DNA of 64,000 nucleotides. It comes from Polytrichum commune (Eukaryota > Streptophyta > Polytrichopsida > Polytrichales > Polytrichaceae). Numbering within the stretch: the first letter of the stretch is position 1; each line of letters starts with the position of its first letter. Shown piece by piece: positions 35,484 to 48,179 of this stretch. The notes under the pieces were generated by a model, which did no database searches, was not told the DNA's origin, and saw nothing but the letters and a program-made list of their open reading frames with translations. The translations under genes and the position numbers were made by a program. The stretch is taken from NCBI GenBank assembly GCA_950295325.1, contig OX485808.1, positions 6,388,501-6,452,500 of the forward strand, written 5' to 3'.

Positions 35484-38400
35484 AACTTTTTAATTTAATT
35501 TTAAATGCTATAATTCTTAACAAGCAAATTAATATGTAATTTGCTAGTAATATGCAAGAATGGACATGGTAAAAATTTCCATTCGCAATAAAGAATTATA
35601 GCAATGTGACAATCGAGCGCATCTTGCTAATTAATGTTACAACTCATGGTTTTATGCCTTAAAAGAGGCCTAATCTAGTATTTTCTTGGTCAACTACCCA
35701 AAACACCTAGAAGGTTCTTGAATTTTAAGTTCCATCCAACTACAAAGTGGAAACTAACTAAGGTTTCTACACTATATTAGACAAACCAACAAAATAAGTA
35801 GATGACAATTTTGAATCTTGGTGCCACCAACGTGATCTCTTTGCCCCAACTATGACTCCATGTATTGAACTAATGCATGGCAAACCTTCAATTCTTCCAA
35901 GAAACAAGTCACAAACAAACTTTGCATCAAGTGGACCATACAATGAGTAAAAACGTGTGCATCTTCATGGCCCTCTTAATTCAAGTAAGAAACTCTCACA
36001 TAAAGATTTTGAACTTTGTCCAAGTGGCGATTGATGCAATTCAACAATACCATTGTTCCACCTTTTAATAATCCTTTCTTCATTCATTTGTGGAGAAAAC
36101 TTCAATCTTTATGCCTGCCATAATCTAATATAATTGGACAAGTTGGAGGAAGATAAAATTCATTGGATCAATGTTGTTGTTCTTAATCCTTCAAAAAATG
36201 CCAAACAAGCATACACATATCAACCAACTATTCACTCTAAGTTGGTGGATGCTTACATAAGCTCCACCAACTAGGAACGATGTATACATAGGTAATGAAC
36301 TTCCAACTCTCATAGATAAACCCTAAATATCATTTCCCCCTCTTCCCTCCAAGCACTCAATCAAATTCAAAAGTGTGTACTTCAAACCCATTGCAATTGG
36401 AACGCCAAAGAACCAAACACTCCCAAAATAACACATCAAGATTCCCAAAACTTCCATACAAGCAACCTTGGACAACAAGATATGCAAAAAATAATTTGAA
36501 CACTAACAATCCATGTGCATTCCAGTCATTGAAATACAACCAATCCAAATGACTTATCAACATCCCCTTCATAACATGTGACTGTGGAGTAAATAAACTT
36601 CATACTCAAAAACAAACGTTTTCACTCAAGAACATCTACCAATTGTGCTTCTATGTTCACTTGGATAACCACACCCACATGTGCTCATCCAATGACATCA
36701 TGGTAGTCCGGTAGGTAGACCATGTGTATAGACAAACACAAATAGCCATACCATGTCAATGGTTTTTTATTGAAATAAATGAGTTTCACACATCAACATT
36801 GAGAGACGGTCGATGGCACTATTGAATCTATGAATAACATGTGTCTACTTCTTTGACAAATATTGGCTCATAGCATCCGCTTTTGAGAAGGTCCAAAAGC
36901 TAGTCCTACATTGTAGCTTTCATAGGATAGGAGATGATATATATATATATGTATATTCATTCCATGCAAAGAGGTCATACACCTAGAGATATAGAACTTG
37001 CCAACTTGCCTGGAGTTGATTATGCTCCCTAACTATGAACATCATAGAGAAAGGAACGAATTTATCATAACCTACATAAGGTTATTATGAACCCACGAGA
37101 AAAATGTCACCACACAAAAATGGCAAACAAACATGTTTCCACATGTCGGTTGGAGATGGATAGCACTTTGACAAGAACCAAAGTCTTAAAAAGAATCCTC
37201 ATAAACAAACATTCACGCCCATTCTGAAAGACAACACAACCATGAAGCTTGAAACCTACAAGATAAGTCTATCACTGCAAAAGCTTCACGCGAAAGCCTT
37301 TTCTTGAGCCCTTCAACCAAATTGCCTCTTCGTGTGTACACTTCATTCATCATTCATCATGTGCATCCTCCCATTTGTGTTGGCAAGACTATATAGGAAT
37401 AGGAATTAGATATCCACTTTACACTGATATGGGCTAAGTTGGAGAGGTGAAATGTTGGACTGTACAAACACATAACTTAAAAATTAGGAGATTCCTTCCT
37501 TCTCCCAAGATCCACGAGAACAACCGCTTCTAATTACCAACTAAGATGAGATCTATTGATGCGTAGCCCACCTTAATCTTCTCCAACTAGGTTGCAACAT
37601 GTTTCAAACAAACTTGGTAATTATTGACGAGGAAAGGACGGGTTTTACCAACACAAACAACAATTATCGCCGAGAAAAGGTTACATATTTAAAAAGATGG
37701 TGCAAGTGGTGTTCAAGTAGGTGATGATGAACAAGTAACTATCAAAAATTTGTTTGAAATATGATAAAATAACATTAAATTGATGGTTTTTTTTTATAAA
37801 GTTTTGTGATGATGCCCTCAAAACTACAATGAACTCAAGGAATTTGAAAAAAACATCTAACTTCCAAGTAATTAAGGTCATGAAATTTATGTCGAAAACT
37901 AGATTCAACCACTTGCTTTTGAACATGACTTTTGATACTAAGTGTTGAAAATCTCAAGTTTGTATCCTACATTTGTGTATTCAACACAAATGTAGAGGTC
38001 ATCGTGAAAACAACTCCAATTTAAACAACAATTTGCTATTATTTTCAAGCCCTTGATCCGAAAAAAGAAAAGGGTATTAGTATACCAAAGCATTTCTCGG
38101 TCCACTTTACCATGCTTGCACCTTTCTACTAAACCGGTCGTTGATGTGATCCATAATCTCTCTTGTCATTTTAATTTAGGTGATAATGAAGCAATCTTAG
38201 ATCTCTAATTCATCAAGAATGTCTACTCCAAGTTGAAAAAACCGAGTTGCATACTAATGCACCAACGCCTCTAGATCACAACTGAATGGAAATGAACTTA
38301 TAAGGGGATCCTTGCATGCTCAAATACAGAAGCAAAATGTAGGAGCCAATATTTTTCACATATAATGCCCAATTTGGGTGGGGTTATTTCTTCCATAGGA

Positions 38401-39847
38401 CAAGGTGATAGTTGTGCACAACTTGACTGCATGAATTTGGAAAAATCTTAGTGCACAAGTTGTTTGTTCTATGAAAGAAGGGAAATCTCCCAAAATGACC
38501 TCATGTGACCCCTCCTAACTTTGAGGGTGACATACTTTATCTAAGTTTGCTCAAAAACACCCAATTGTTTTGGGAGTAGCTCATTTGCCATTCACATAAC
38601 GTATTATGGCAAACTTGCTAACTTTCTAAAATTCATGGCATGACTGTAATGGTCACAAGGCAAAAACAAATCAGAGTTTTCTCTAGCTGCCCCCTGGATG
38701 AAGGATATGTTCAATATGTCGAGTTGACCTAGCAAATGTGGTCCGATTGACTTCAAATTTTTAGATTGCATATTTGGATCTAAAGAAAACAAAGCCTATT
38801 TTGCTACATAACAAAAAAATTCAGCACCGGTGCTTGAGGTGCCTGAAAATGGAATGTGAAGCCTTGAGCATTTGGGGGCTAAGAAGCTTCCCAAATACTC
38901 ACCCTCAACTTTGGATGATGATGCTTTGGGGGCAAATCAAATCTCAGTAAATTATGCATGCAGGCTCGCTCAAATTCTAGCACCTAGTACACAGTTCGTT
39001 AAACCCCGTATTTCACCATGCCCATAAACGGACATGCACCAACAAACATGGTGAAATAATTTGAAGCAATATGATCTTGATGACTGTGCAAGTGAAATAG
39101 GGGGGGATGAATTTTGCCACAATTCTCATAAGATAATCAATAAACTTTCAAGGCACAAAGTTTAAATGTGGGGAATATTCTACAAAATATTGACAGTCCC
39201 ACATAACCGTGTTATGAATCTGAATAATGTTATGACCGTAGTATCAATAGAGTTAGTATTATCATAATGTACATGATCGATGTATGCATGTATAGGGCCC
39301 TGCAGCTCATGGCCTTTATCATGATATCTAGGATTTTGGTAGATGTCGCACTTTCGCAAGTGGGATCATCTACCTTAAGGCTAGATATTGACAAATGGTT
39401 AAGAAGTCAAAGGGCTAAGAATGGGGAGATCTGACTGCTAGTTACAGATGGGCCAGTGGTGTTTAAAAAATAGCCAGTTCATGGTCAATACTTTATGCAC
39501 GTTGCCAATCATTTTAGGCCAATCTATAATTAAATGGAAATATATTGATAAAGCAAAACCGAAATATATCAGCATGTAACCGCTTGGACTTAAAACAATG
39601 AACAGAGAGAATCGGTTGCTAGTTCTGAGTTTAATGATTGAGTATGAGAAATAACCTATTAAAGTTCAAAACTTCACATTATTTATCGATCATTTAAAGA
39701 AATCTATAGAATGTACCTCAAATCGATAAAGGAAAACCAAAAGATTACAACATACAACCATTGGAATTAGGAAACACCGGAATTTTAACCAATCATGCCT
39801 AAAAATCTCCCTGGATATTAACCTAGAAACACTTGGATCTCAACTCG
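35484..39847. other. No gene recognised
   Basis: About 4.4 kb of AT-rich sequence. Short ORFs are unsupported. A (TA)n tract lies near 36940-36952, and a partial family C MITE end at 39168-39234. Confidence 0.5.
39168..39234. mobile_element. Family C MITE, partial
   Basis: Shares GTGGGGAATATTCTA and a terminal ATCTGAATAATGTTATG stretch with the right half of the copy at 62375-62519. The left half is not recognisable. Confidence 0.55.
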
Positions 39848-39887
39848 TTTAATGACGAAAACATATGTCGGTGTTTTCGTCATTAAA
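39848..39887. repeat. Perfect 16-bp inverted repeat, 8-bp loop
   Basis: TTTAATGACGAAAACA is followed after TATGTCGG by its exact reverse complement. It is not followed by a T-run or a clear gene end. Origin unknown. Confidence 0.8.
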
Positions 39888-40380
39888 ATATCATCAATGT
39901 ATGTAGTTATATGGTGTTTAGGGTGCTCTCATAATTGGAAATAGGCGGTGGTGAACTTGATAAGGCTACTAAAACTTGTGTATTTGGCCGTACGTTGAGA
40001 CCTTATGGTTTTTAAGGGTTAGGCTTAAGTGGAAGATCAGTACCATGCCGGTGGATTTATGTAAATGTGACTCTTAATGTGACGTATGTAAATGTGACTC
40101 ATCGAATGACATTTTCATACTATGAGCTAGCATGACATGACAAATTTGAAATAACCTCTTCAATTCCTTTCGGTTTCTCAAATGTTTGAACTTTGATGTT
40201 CGAAGGAGCTCACAAAGACAATCACATAATTTTGTTCAAAGCCATCAATAAGATGCACCATTGAAGATACATAACAAACCTACTTTCTGAGTTTCTGTAG
40301 AATATTGTTGATGACAAATCCTATTATTTAGCTATCAAAGTTGTTAATCATACCACCAACACACTCCATCCTTAACTTCC

Positions 40381-40446
40381 TCAACCAACCAATGACCCTT
40401 GGGTTGTCCCAAGAGCAACCCTTTCTTCCTCTTAAGGTATGTGGGT
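40381..40446. repeat. 66-bp direct repeat, copy 1
   Basis: Identical over 66 bp to 40618-40683, including AATGACCCTTGGGTTGTCCC and CTTAAGGTATGTGGGT. The spacing is 237 bp. Confidence 0.9.
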
Positions 40447-40617
40447 GTTAATTGCTTCGTTTTCATGTTTTCCAACTTCGAACCAAATAACAACTAACAA
40501 ATTTTCGATGATCATAAGCAAATAACACATTTTAGAATTGAATGCTTGTCAATTCCTTAAATGAAACATAGGTCCTCCCGACTGTATTCCCTATTCATTG
40601 TGCAGTAATGACTACCA

Positions 40618-40683
40618 TCAACCAACCAATGACCCTTGGGTTGTCCCAAGAGCAACCCTTTCTTCCTCTTAAGGTATGTGGGT
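40618..40683. repeat. 66-bp direct repeat, copy 2
   Basis: Exact match to 40381-40446. It contains an inverted GGGTTG...CAACCC motif. A short minus-strand ORF (40757-40557) crosses it but is not recognisable. Confidence 0.9.
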
Positions 40684-41550
40684 ATGTGGCATGTCACTGT
40701 CATACAACCTAAAGCCTGACTTTTGTCATGAACACAATGTCTGCAGCATCTTCTCATTCAACAGAATAAGTAGAAGAGACTGATCCAAAGTAAGGGGGAT
40801 GCTGAAAACTCAGCATTGCAGTGTTAAGTTCTTAGTAAGCATGATTAAAGCCATATCCACAAATCTGCAGATGTTGCTTTGTATACATCCAGCTGTTGGT
40901 CTCCACAAAAACTAAATTGCATATGCAGAGCGAGCATTTCCACATTTGCACTTGCATTTCCAATATCATCAGTAACAATCTGCAAAGAACAGTCTGCCAT
41001 GGCCCAAAGTACTTTTCTGTAGTGGAGTACGGGAGGTAGGTCTGGAAGGGGGAAATCTAATGACAAACACCATCACAGACATTTCCTCAGGACAAGTAAA
41101 AGGATCAAGGACAATCCACGAAATACACACTTCCAAACTACAAGGCTCCACAAAACATTGTCAAATTCTTCAGAATATATTTTTTAATCACAACAATTGT
41201 CTAAGTGATCACTTTGTCATACTGACCACACGCATTGGACCTTCACCAATGAAATTGAAGTAGAGGAAAGCACAATCTCTCAAATCCATGTTCAGTGCAA
41301 TTTTTATACATACTGTTACATGATAAATTTAACAAAATGCCATTTCAAGCAGGAGACATTCACTCTCCACGTTCTCTGTGCACTGTAACTGGCCCAGTAG
41401 CAATAAAACCCAGATTATCTGGACTACCCCATGTTCTTCTGCTAATTGATTCTCAGAGATTTTAGACTAGATCTTTAACATTAACAAAATCATGTAAAGG
41501 CCGAAACAACTAGCAGCATAGTTCCGTACCAAAAGTCAGAAATCCAGAAC

Positions 41551-41970
41551 CCCAGAAACCATTCTAGACGAAGTTCAAGCTTCTGACTTATGATAATTCT
41601 ATGTAAACAACTTAACTCCCCAAAATGTGGAACCTTTGGTACCATAAAAAGAGGTAGATACCTAATATCAAACCCAAGAAGGTCAAAAAGGGACTTCTAA
41701 CACACTAAACACTGCTTCAGCTTTCGCAGATAGCGTAGAGCGATGCCCACTTGAAAAAAATAGCGAAACCCCATAACCCAAAACATTCCAAGCAAATAGA
41801 TACCATCTTCATGACATGATACCAGCTCACTGGTGAGAACTCAAGTATCTCAGAGTGAATAGTTTCCGAGCCTAGCTTTAAGACGATGGGCACGGGTCAC
41901 AGACAAAGCAATCAATAGTTTTTTAAGAAGTTCAAAACGAGATTCGGTCCAACTTACGCTATTCCATTTT
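41551..41970 (-). repeat. Tandem duplicate unit A with minus-strand splice donor
   Basis: About 75 percent similar to 42009-42427, sharing AAGGTCAAAAAGGGAC, GCAGATAGCGTA and TCTTCATGACAT. On the minus strand both units read GGAAT(A/G)(G)C|GTAAGTT at equivalent places (donor at 41957 here), as for duplicated alternative 5' exons. Confidence 0.6.
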
Positions 41971-42008
41971 AGTTCTTTGCTGATGAACAAGGACACAGGA
42001 CTTTAGAC

Positions 42009-42427
42009 GCAGAAACCATTTTAATACCGAAATTCAACCTTTCGTCTGATAATAATTTCATGTAAAAACTAATTCCCCCAAATGTAAAACCTTGGTAACA
42101 CAAAAAGTGGTACATACTTAACATCAAACCAACGAAGGTCAAAAAGGGACTCTTGGAACACTAAACACTAATCTCTGCTACAGCTCTTGCAGATAGCGTA
42201 CAGAGATGGCCATTCGGAGAAAATAGCAAAACTTGATAAATCAAAAAAACCTCCAAGCTAATGGATACCGTCTTCATGACATCATGCTGAGAAGTCGGGT
42301 ATCGCAACGACAATAGTTTCCAGCCTCGCTTTAAGGCCGCGGGCAGGGGTCACAGACAACACACCGTTCACCATTTTTTTTGAAGTTGGAAGAATGAAAT
42401 TCTGTCGAACTTACGCCATTCCATATT
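42009..42427 (-). repeat. Tandem duplicate unit B with minus-strand splice donor
   Basis: Partner of unit A, with donor-like GTAAGTT beginning at 42414 on the minus strand. A third donor-like site, CCG|GTAAGTT, lies upstream in that direction at 42575. Confidence 0.6.
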
Positions 42428-42575
42428 GCAGACACATGATTCTATTCTTCCGGTGAAAATAAAACCAGAAGGTGAAGAGACAAGAAACTCGACAAGCTGC
42501 AGCTTGTATCATAAGATATACATGCAGACCGGGGGGGAGAGAGTGACTAAGCTACTGCCCGTATCGAAAACTTAC

Positions 42576-43720
42576 CGGAGAAGTGGTCGATAAGCCAGGT
42601 ACTCGCCAGAACATTTTTTTCAGAAAGCCTTCTATCTCTGTTGATTCTTGCTACCCACACCAAAGGCTCTTGTGACCAGAGGAGCTCTCTCTCTCTCTCT
42701 CCACAACAGATCTGTCCGTGCTCCTCAAATGACCGCGCAAGCTTCTTTGCCAGCCACGAAGAACCCTACCAGAAGGAATCTTCCGGCCCCTCCACCTCCT
42801 GAGAACTTCCACAAACCAAACCTGTCTCTAGATCCTCGTGCTGCCCTCCTCGAAAAAAAACCCCTCCTCCACCGAGCTGTTTGCCCTGTGATCTCGGTCA
42901 TACCATCTCAATGCCAACCAATGTTCCTCCCGCACTCTGTACCGACACTCCTCCGCAGACCTGGATGCCTCCACACCTTCATTCCCTTCCTTTCCTTCCT
43001 GCCCGCTTTGCAAACCCTCCCCTGACCGTCAACCTGTTCTGCTTGTCACCACTGAAACCAAATCTCCCAACTCCACAACACCACAAAACCTTCCGCCGCA
43101 GCTCCAGCTCTCTCTCTCGAACTCTCGAACTCTCGAACTCTTTGTCTCGCGCACCGACTCCCACCTTCGAACCCTAGTACTCTTGCCACACGCTCCACAG
43201 AGCACGATTTTGCAGACGGCGAAGACCAGTCGGTCGGTGGAGCTCAAGCCGTTGCGGGGACGCAATTCGGAGGAGCTATGGGGCTCGTCGGTGGATGCTG
43301 GGATGGGAGGAAAACATGCAGCCACCGAGAGGGGAGCAGGAGCGGAGCAGGCAAGCGAAGAGAACTTCAACGTTAGACGGCTTTCGCATGCCGATTCTAG
43401 CCTCGTAGAGTGGGCCCCATGCTTCGTGGGCCTCACCTCTCCACGTAGGCCCAGACGGGGGAAGTCGGGACCCCGTCAAACCCGCTCTCCCCGCACGGCC
43501 GAGATGACGAAAGTGGTATGGGGACCTGGATTTTGGAGTTTAGCGCCAGGTGGAGGGTGGCAGGTTGCGGACGTGGGTTAAAGTACGGGCGGGCGCCAAA
43601 TGACCTAGCGACCTGGCTTTGGGGACATGGATTTTGACCGGATCGGCCTTCGTTAATTTTGGCAATCTGGGGGGAAAGAGGAGGGAAAGAGAACTGGAGC
43701 CTCATTGGAGGACCCTATGG
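42576..43720 (-). promoter_or_regulatory. GC-rich block, possible promoter and 5'UTR exon of a minus-strand gene
   Basis: GC and CpG content rise sharply against the surrounding AT-rich DNA. On the minus strand a purine-rich GA tract (complement of the CT run near 42685-42702) precedes a consensus donor at 42575. Overlapping short ORFs occur in several frames on both strands, none recognised, as expected for GC-rich noncoding DNA. The plus-strand ORF at 42648-43025 is Pro/Ser-rich and lacks known motifs. Candidate only. Confidence 0.4.
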
Positions 43721-43879
43721 TAGGGGAGCTCAACCAAGACCATTACCAAGTTTGGGCCCTCTTGTTTATGATTATTCCTCGACGGTTTTTGTTTTGAGTC
43801 AAGCCTTCCCACGCTCGTTATAGAGGATGGGGTCCCGCATGCTAGGGGAGGCTCCTTCTATTTCCAACTTTCGGTTCAC

Positions 43880-45017
43880 TAAGGGGCGGTTTACACTATG
43901 GACCATGAAGTCGTCCCACGTAAGAGGCCTATTTTGCGTGGGACGACTTCATGGGACGACTTCCATGGTCCGAGTTATTAAAATATTAGTTTTCATGGTT
44001 CATGGGCCCTTCACTAGGTGTAAACCAAATGTGGACCAAGAGGAATGACCACACACCAAAAAGTGAAGGTGCTGATTTTTTTAATACATGCCCAAAAAGG
44101 GCAATTTTGAAAAAAAATTAAGTTTGATCATTCCTTGTCTTCTCTTGGGCTTCACTTGTCTTCACTTCTTGTTAAATGTGTCGAAGATGTGGCTTGCAAA
44201 TCTTCTCACAACAATTTTTTTTAAATAAAATAAAACGAGAAATTTAATTTGTACATGCTCAATGTAATTTACATGTGACATGTACCTTGTGTTGTCACTA
44301 CACTAAATAGGATATTTAGTGTTTGATTATATTTATTGTTGTTACCACCCTACCTTGCTCAACACTAATTTTCAATTCTTTGATAATTAATGTTAGAAGA
44401 TTTCCCATTGCACTTCTTTTGACTACCCTGATCTACAATCACTAAACCACTACAGATTTTGTTTTTGTTTTGCAACTGAATTTTGTAAGCATATTGGGGT
44501 GTGTAATATACCATTGGAAAGGTATTTTCAAGACCTTTCCAACGGTATATTATAAGCCCCAAAATTCCAAACATTACATTTGGTAGACCAAAAAACCAAA
44601 TCTGCACTTGAATTCTTGAGTTCTAGATGTCCCGCGTTGTTTGGTGAAACATGTGTGAGCCGGTTTAAGGGGTAGGGCAAGGTAGTGCTGGTATGTCTCA
44701 TGGGCTATGGTATAATTAAGGCGCTTAAAAGGTAGATTCATTAAAAATTTATTGAAATGGTATTTCTCTGACATGGGCCCTTGCCTTTTCCTACCAGACC
44801 ACCTCTCTTGCCTCTCTCAACGCAAAACCCGTTGGACCATGTCAGTGCATTTATTAGGCCATTAAAATTATATTTTGGGGACCTCGACCTCCATGGTCCC
44901 TCTGCCATTTTTTCCTTAGTGTAAACCGAAGTTGTCCCGGGAGAACTTCAACAGCCAATCAGCTGCCTTGCAGAGCCCTGGTCCAACTTCATGGTCCATA
45001 GTGTAAACCGCCCCTAA
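43880..45017. mobile_element. PIF/Harbinger-type element 1 (43883-45014)
   Basis: TIR GGGGCGGTTTACACTATGG then ACCATGAAG, inverted at the right end. TAA target duplications lie at 43880-43882 and 45015-45017. A 3-bp TWA target and GGG-starting termini are typical of PIF/Harbinger. It carries internal hairpins (43906-43955 and 44497-44551) and a truncated TA-target MITE. No transposase was found. Confidence 0.85.
44301..44397. mobile_element. TA-target MITE subfamily A, truncated, nested
   Basis: Follows TA at 44299-44300 and matches the first 95 bp of the element at 19530 (CACTAAATAGGATATTTAG, then GTTGTTACCACCCTA). The right half is missing. Confidence 0.7.
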
Positions 45018-45146
45018 CTAACATAAAAGATGTTATTTAGTTGGGAAAAAGGAGGGCGGGGGGGGGGGCGCATATGCGGAACATCGCAACATTATTTAAA
45101 CTTCATTCTTAAAGCATGATCACACGTTGTAGTGTACACCAAACAC

Positions 45147-45663
45147 TAAGGGGCGGTTTACACTATGGACCAAGAGCCATGACCAAGAAAATTAAATCAT
45201 TTTCATGGTCAGAGCTCTTGGCCAAGAGCCGTGACCATGAAAAATCAAAAATGGATTTTTGAGTGGCTTGGTCACTCTTGTAGTGTAAAGTGGATTTGGA
45301 CCAGGACAACTTTGGGCTGATTTTTTAATATTTCTATCCCAACGATCTATAGTAACGTCAAAAAAAATCGGGAAAAAAAATATTTAAAAAAAATCGGCCA
45401 ATGGCTGATTTTCAGCCTTACGGCTCCCTTGATTTCCGTTGAGTCAAGCATTTTGCCTCACCTCAACGGAAAACCCGTTGGACCATGGCACATTATCCAA
45501 ATGGCAGATTTTAGTAGTTTTTGGGGACCTCAAAGTTAGTGGTCATTCTCCTTTTTTCAAGGTAGTGTAAAGCCAAATGGGACCAAGAGCACTTTACTCT
45601 CCAATCACATATTTTAGAATTAAATGGTCATGGCTCTTGGTCCATAGTGTAAACCGCCCCTAA
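45147..45663. mobile_element. PIF/Harbinger-type MITE 2 (45150-45660)
   Basis: Same 22-bp terminus as element 1 (GGGGCGGTTTACACTATGG) at both ends, with TAA on both sides. The interior differs: ACCAAGAGCC(A/G)TGACCA motifs repeat near both ends. 511 bp, noncoding. Confidence 0.88.
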
Positions 45664-46721
45664 CACAAAGGGTGCTAAATCATGTAACATCATTTAAGAC
45701 GGGAGTCATCTCCTTATATGTATTACACGTTCACTAGATATGAGTTTCATAAGTTGCGGGTCCCATCATCAAAACTAGTATCTTACAATACACAAGGCTT
45801 TACAATGAAGGAGTTGAAGCTAAGATTCTATTTGGTCAAACAATACGAGGTATTGATAGTTGATTCTCTCATAAAGGAGTTGAAAGTTGGGCCATAATGT
45901 ACCGAAGCTATTCTAGCATGGGAGGCCCAACTTTTAATGTTGGCAACAAATTGAGTTCAAATCTAACTTCCATATGAAGCGGAAAAAAAGGAACACGGCT
46001 GCTATTCCATGCCCCATCAATGATGTAATAGTGGTTGAGCCTAACTTGTGCGTCCAACGTGTGGACTAAACCTGACACTATTTTGTTGCAGAGTATCATA
46101 TGGAGAACCAGTGAACATGCTCTTATGCCCTTGCCCCATAATCCTTTGCAAGCTTATGAGCCCTTACATAGTGGAGCTTTGGCTCAAGATCGTCCCTTGA
46201 TTCCTTCTTTTTTTGAATTGGTTCTTGAGTTTAAGCCCTAGCAAGTTTCGATGTGGAGGATCTTCAAAGTCCATATCTACAAGTTCAAGTTTGGGCTTCA
46301 ACTTTGAGAAGAGAAAATCAAATGCATGATGATACAGAGCTCCATCGTTTTAAGCACACGGAAGGGTTCGAATCATTTCGCTTTGGCCCATCAAAGATAT
46401 AAACTCGAGCTCAAAAGTTTGTGTGGTTGGACCTTTGTACCATAGAACGTACCTTTATTGAATAAGCCAGCTGGCTTGCCAAAATCAAATTTTTGTTCCA
46501 TGCTGTGTCGTTTTTCACATGATTCAACCAACCAATGCGCGACATGTGGCACCTTCATTTGATAGAATATAATATGTGTGCTAAAATTGGTAAATCTTAC
46601 ATTTGTACGACTCATACTACTTGCAGATCTGTTCTACTTGCATTTTCATTTGACATACTCCTTACAAGTTCAATCGTTAATTAGTGTGGAATATCACACT
46701 ATTTCCGAAGGCCCAATTTCA
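45661..46721. other. No gene recognised
   Basis: Short ORFs only, none with recognisable motifs. A G-run lies between the two PIF elements near 45058-45069. Confidence 0.5.
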
Positions 46722-46947
46722 TACACAGAAAGCATATTATTAGTGTCACTTACTTTTTGGAGTTACACAACGCTATATATATTTTACTATTGATGCAACT
46801 TTTTATCAAGTAAAGCTATCAATGTTCTATAATGTCCAAACACCCAATTTGACATTTGTTGGCAAAAATACGAGATATGCAATAAATAGATATAACATTG
46901 TGTAGTTCCAAATAGTAAGTGACACTAATTATATGCTATTTAGTGTA
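46722..46947. mobile_element. TA-target MITE subfamily B (46724-46945)
   Basis: Ends CACAGAAAGCATATTATTAG and, inverted, CACTAAATAGCATATAATTAG, flanked by TA. The next inward stretch, GTCACTTACT(A/T)TTTGGA, is inverted at both ends. Same family as 8468, 52248 and 61368. Confidence 0.85.
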
Positions 46948-48179
46948 GTGCTTATTGTGGAAGAGGGGGGGGGATAAATACATTGCATGTTGACATGTTG
47001 GGTCATTGCCAAGAGCCACGTGTCAAGCTCGAGAAGTGGATCGGTAAATGATATGCTTGACATATGACCCTATATGATAACACACTGTGCACATTGTTTG
47101 AAATCAAGTATGGTAAGTACACTAAATATGATAGTTAGTGACATATGGTAGTTTGTGTCAGATGACACCTCTTATGCATAAGTGAATCCATGGTATCATT
47201 AATTACTTTGATTATTCCTTGCCCATAGACGAACCTGCTTAGTAACTTTATTTAACCCCAGGGTAAGAATGCTTTAGGGTTAAGCCAGTGTTACCTAACA
47301 AATATCAACCATAGATCGTGGGCTTCACATCAATGGACACAAACATTTACCTAATCCTATATTAAGAGTGAGAGGCCAAGAGAGCCTCCTTTCGGAGGTT
47401 AAACCGCATATGGCAGTTTACCCTTAGTAACTCACAAGATTAGTGCAAGTTGTGCATACTTAGTCTTGTGGAGAGGGTGTGTTAGTTACATCTTTTTTCG
47501 ACTACACAAGGTTCAAATGGCTAAGGAACAGGTAGAATACTCTATGATAGTATGTGTATTCAATGATGCAAAATGTATTTTCATGTTGTACAAAATTGTG
47601 TGACATAGATAACAATTGGGTTTCCGCTGCTATTCACCTCGTGTACGTTACTAACCCTCTCTTTGGATTTGGTTGGTGGCATGGGCACAAGTGAGGCGGA
47701 CCCTTCACAAACTTGACGACATCTTTAGGTTTTGCATAGTATCTTTGTTCAAAAATAGTATGTGCATTATGATTATACTTATGCGTATGTACTCCAATGG
47801 TATGAGGAACGCATAACATAATCTGATTGTTGGTAAAACTTTGAAGTTTTTGTTGAGCTAGTCGTTTACCTTTCTAAGCTTGATATGGATATGTAAAGAA
47901 TCTACAAGAGTGAAATGAAAAGTTACACTGTAAGTTGTTTAGACTACTTCCAGGTCGTAACACCTTCTTAGATGCAAGCAATGTAGAGATAATGACTATG
48001 GTAAGAGGATAGCTTTGCAAATAGTTGGGTCATGAGGCTTGCTCCCACCCACCCTCCCAAGTTTTCAAAAAAGGTGCATTGATATGTTGAAGAATGATTT
48101 GGCCTCTGAATAAGAGGATGTTATAAGAACGGACTAAGCTTGATAGTAAGCATAGAACATCTCAAGAAAAGCCCAACTC
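46948..48179. other. No gene recognised
   Basis: A single MITE-like terminus (CACTAAATATGATAGTTAG) follows TA at 47118-47119. The minus-strand ORF 47819-47634 (61 codons, Cys/His-containing) is unrecognised. Otherwise nothing. Confidence 0.5.

Noticed and set aside
42648..43581. Plus-strand ORFs in the GC-rich block as genes
   Set aside because: Many overlapping ORFs on both strands in GC-rich DNA, none with known motifs, and a better case exists for minus-strand leader exons.
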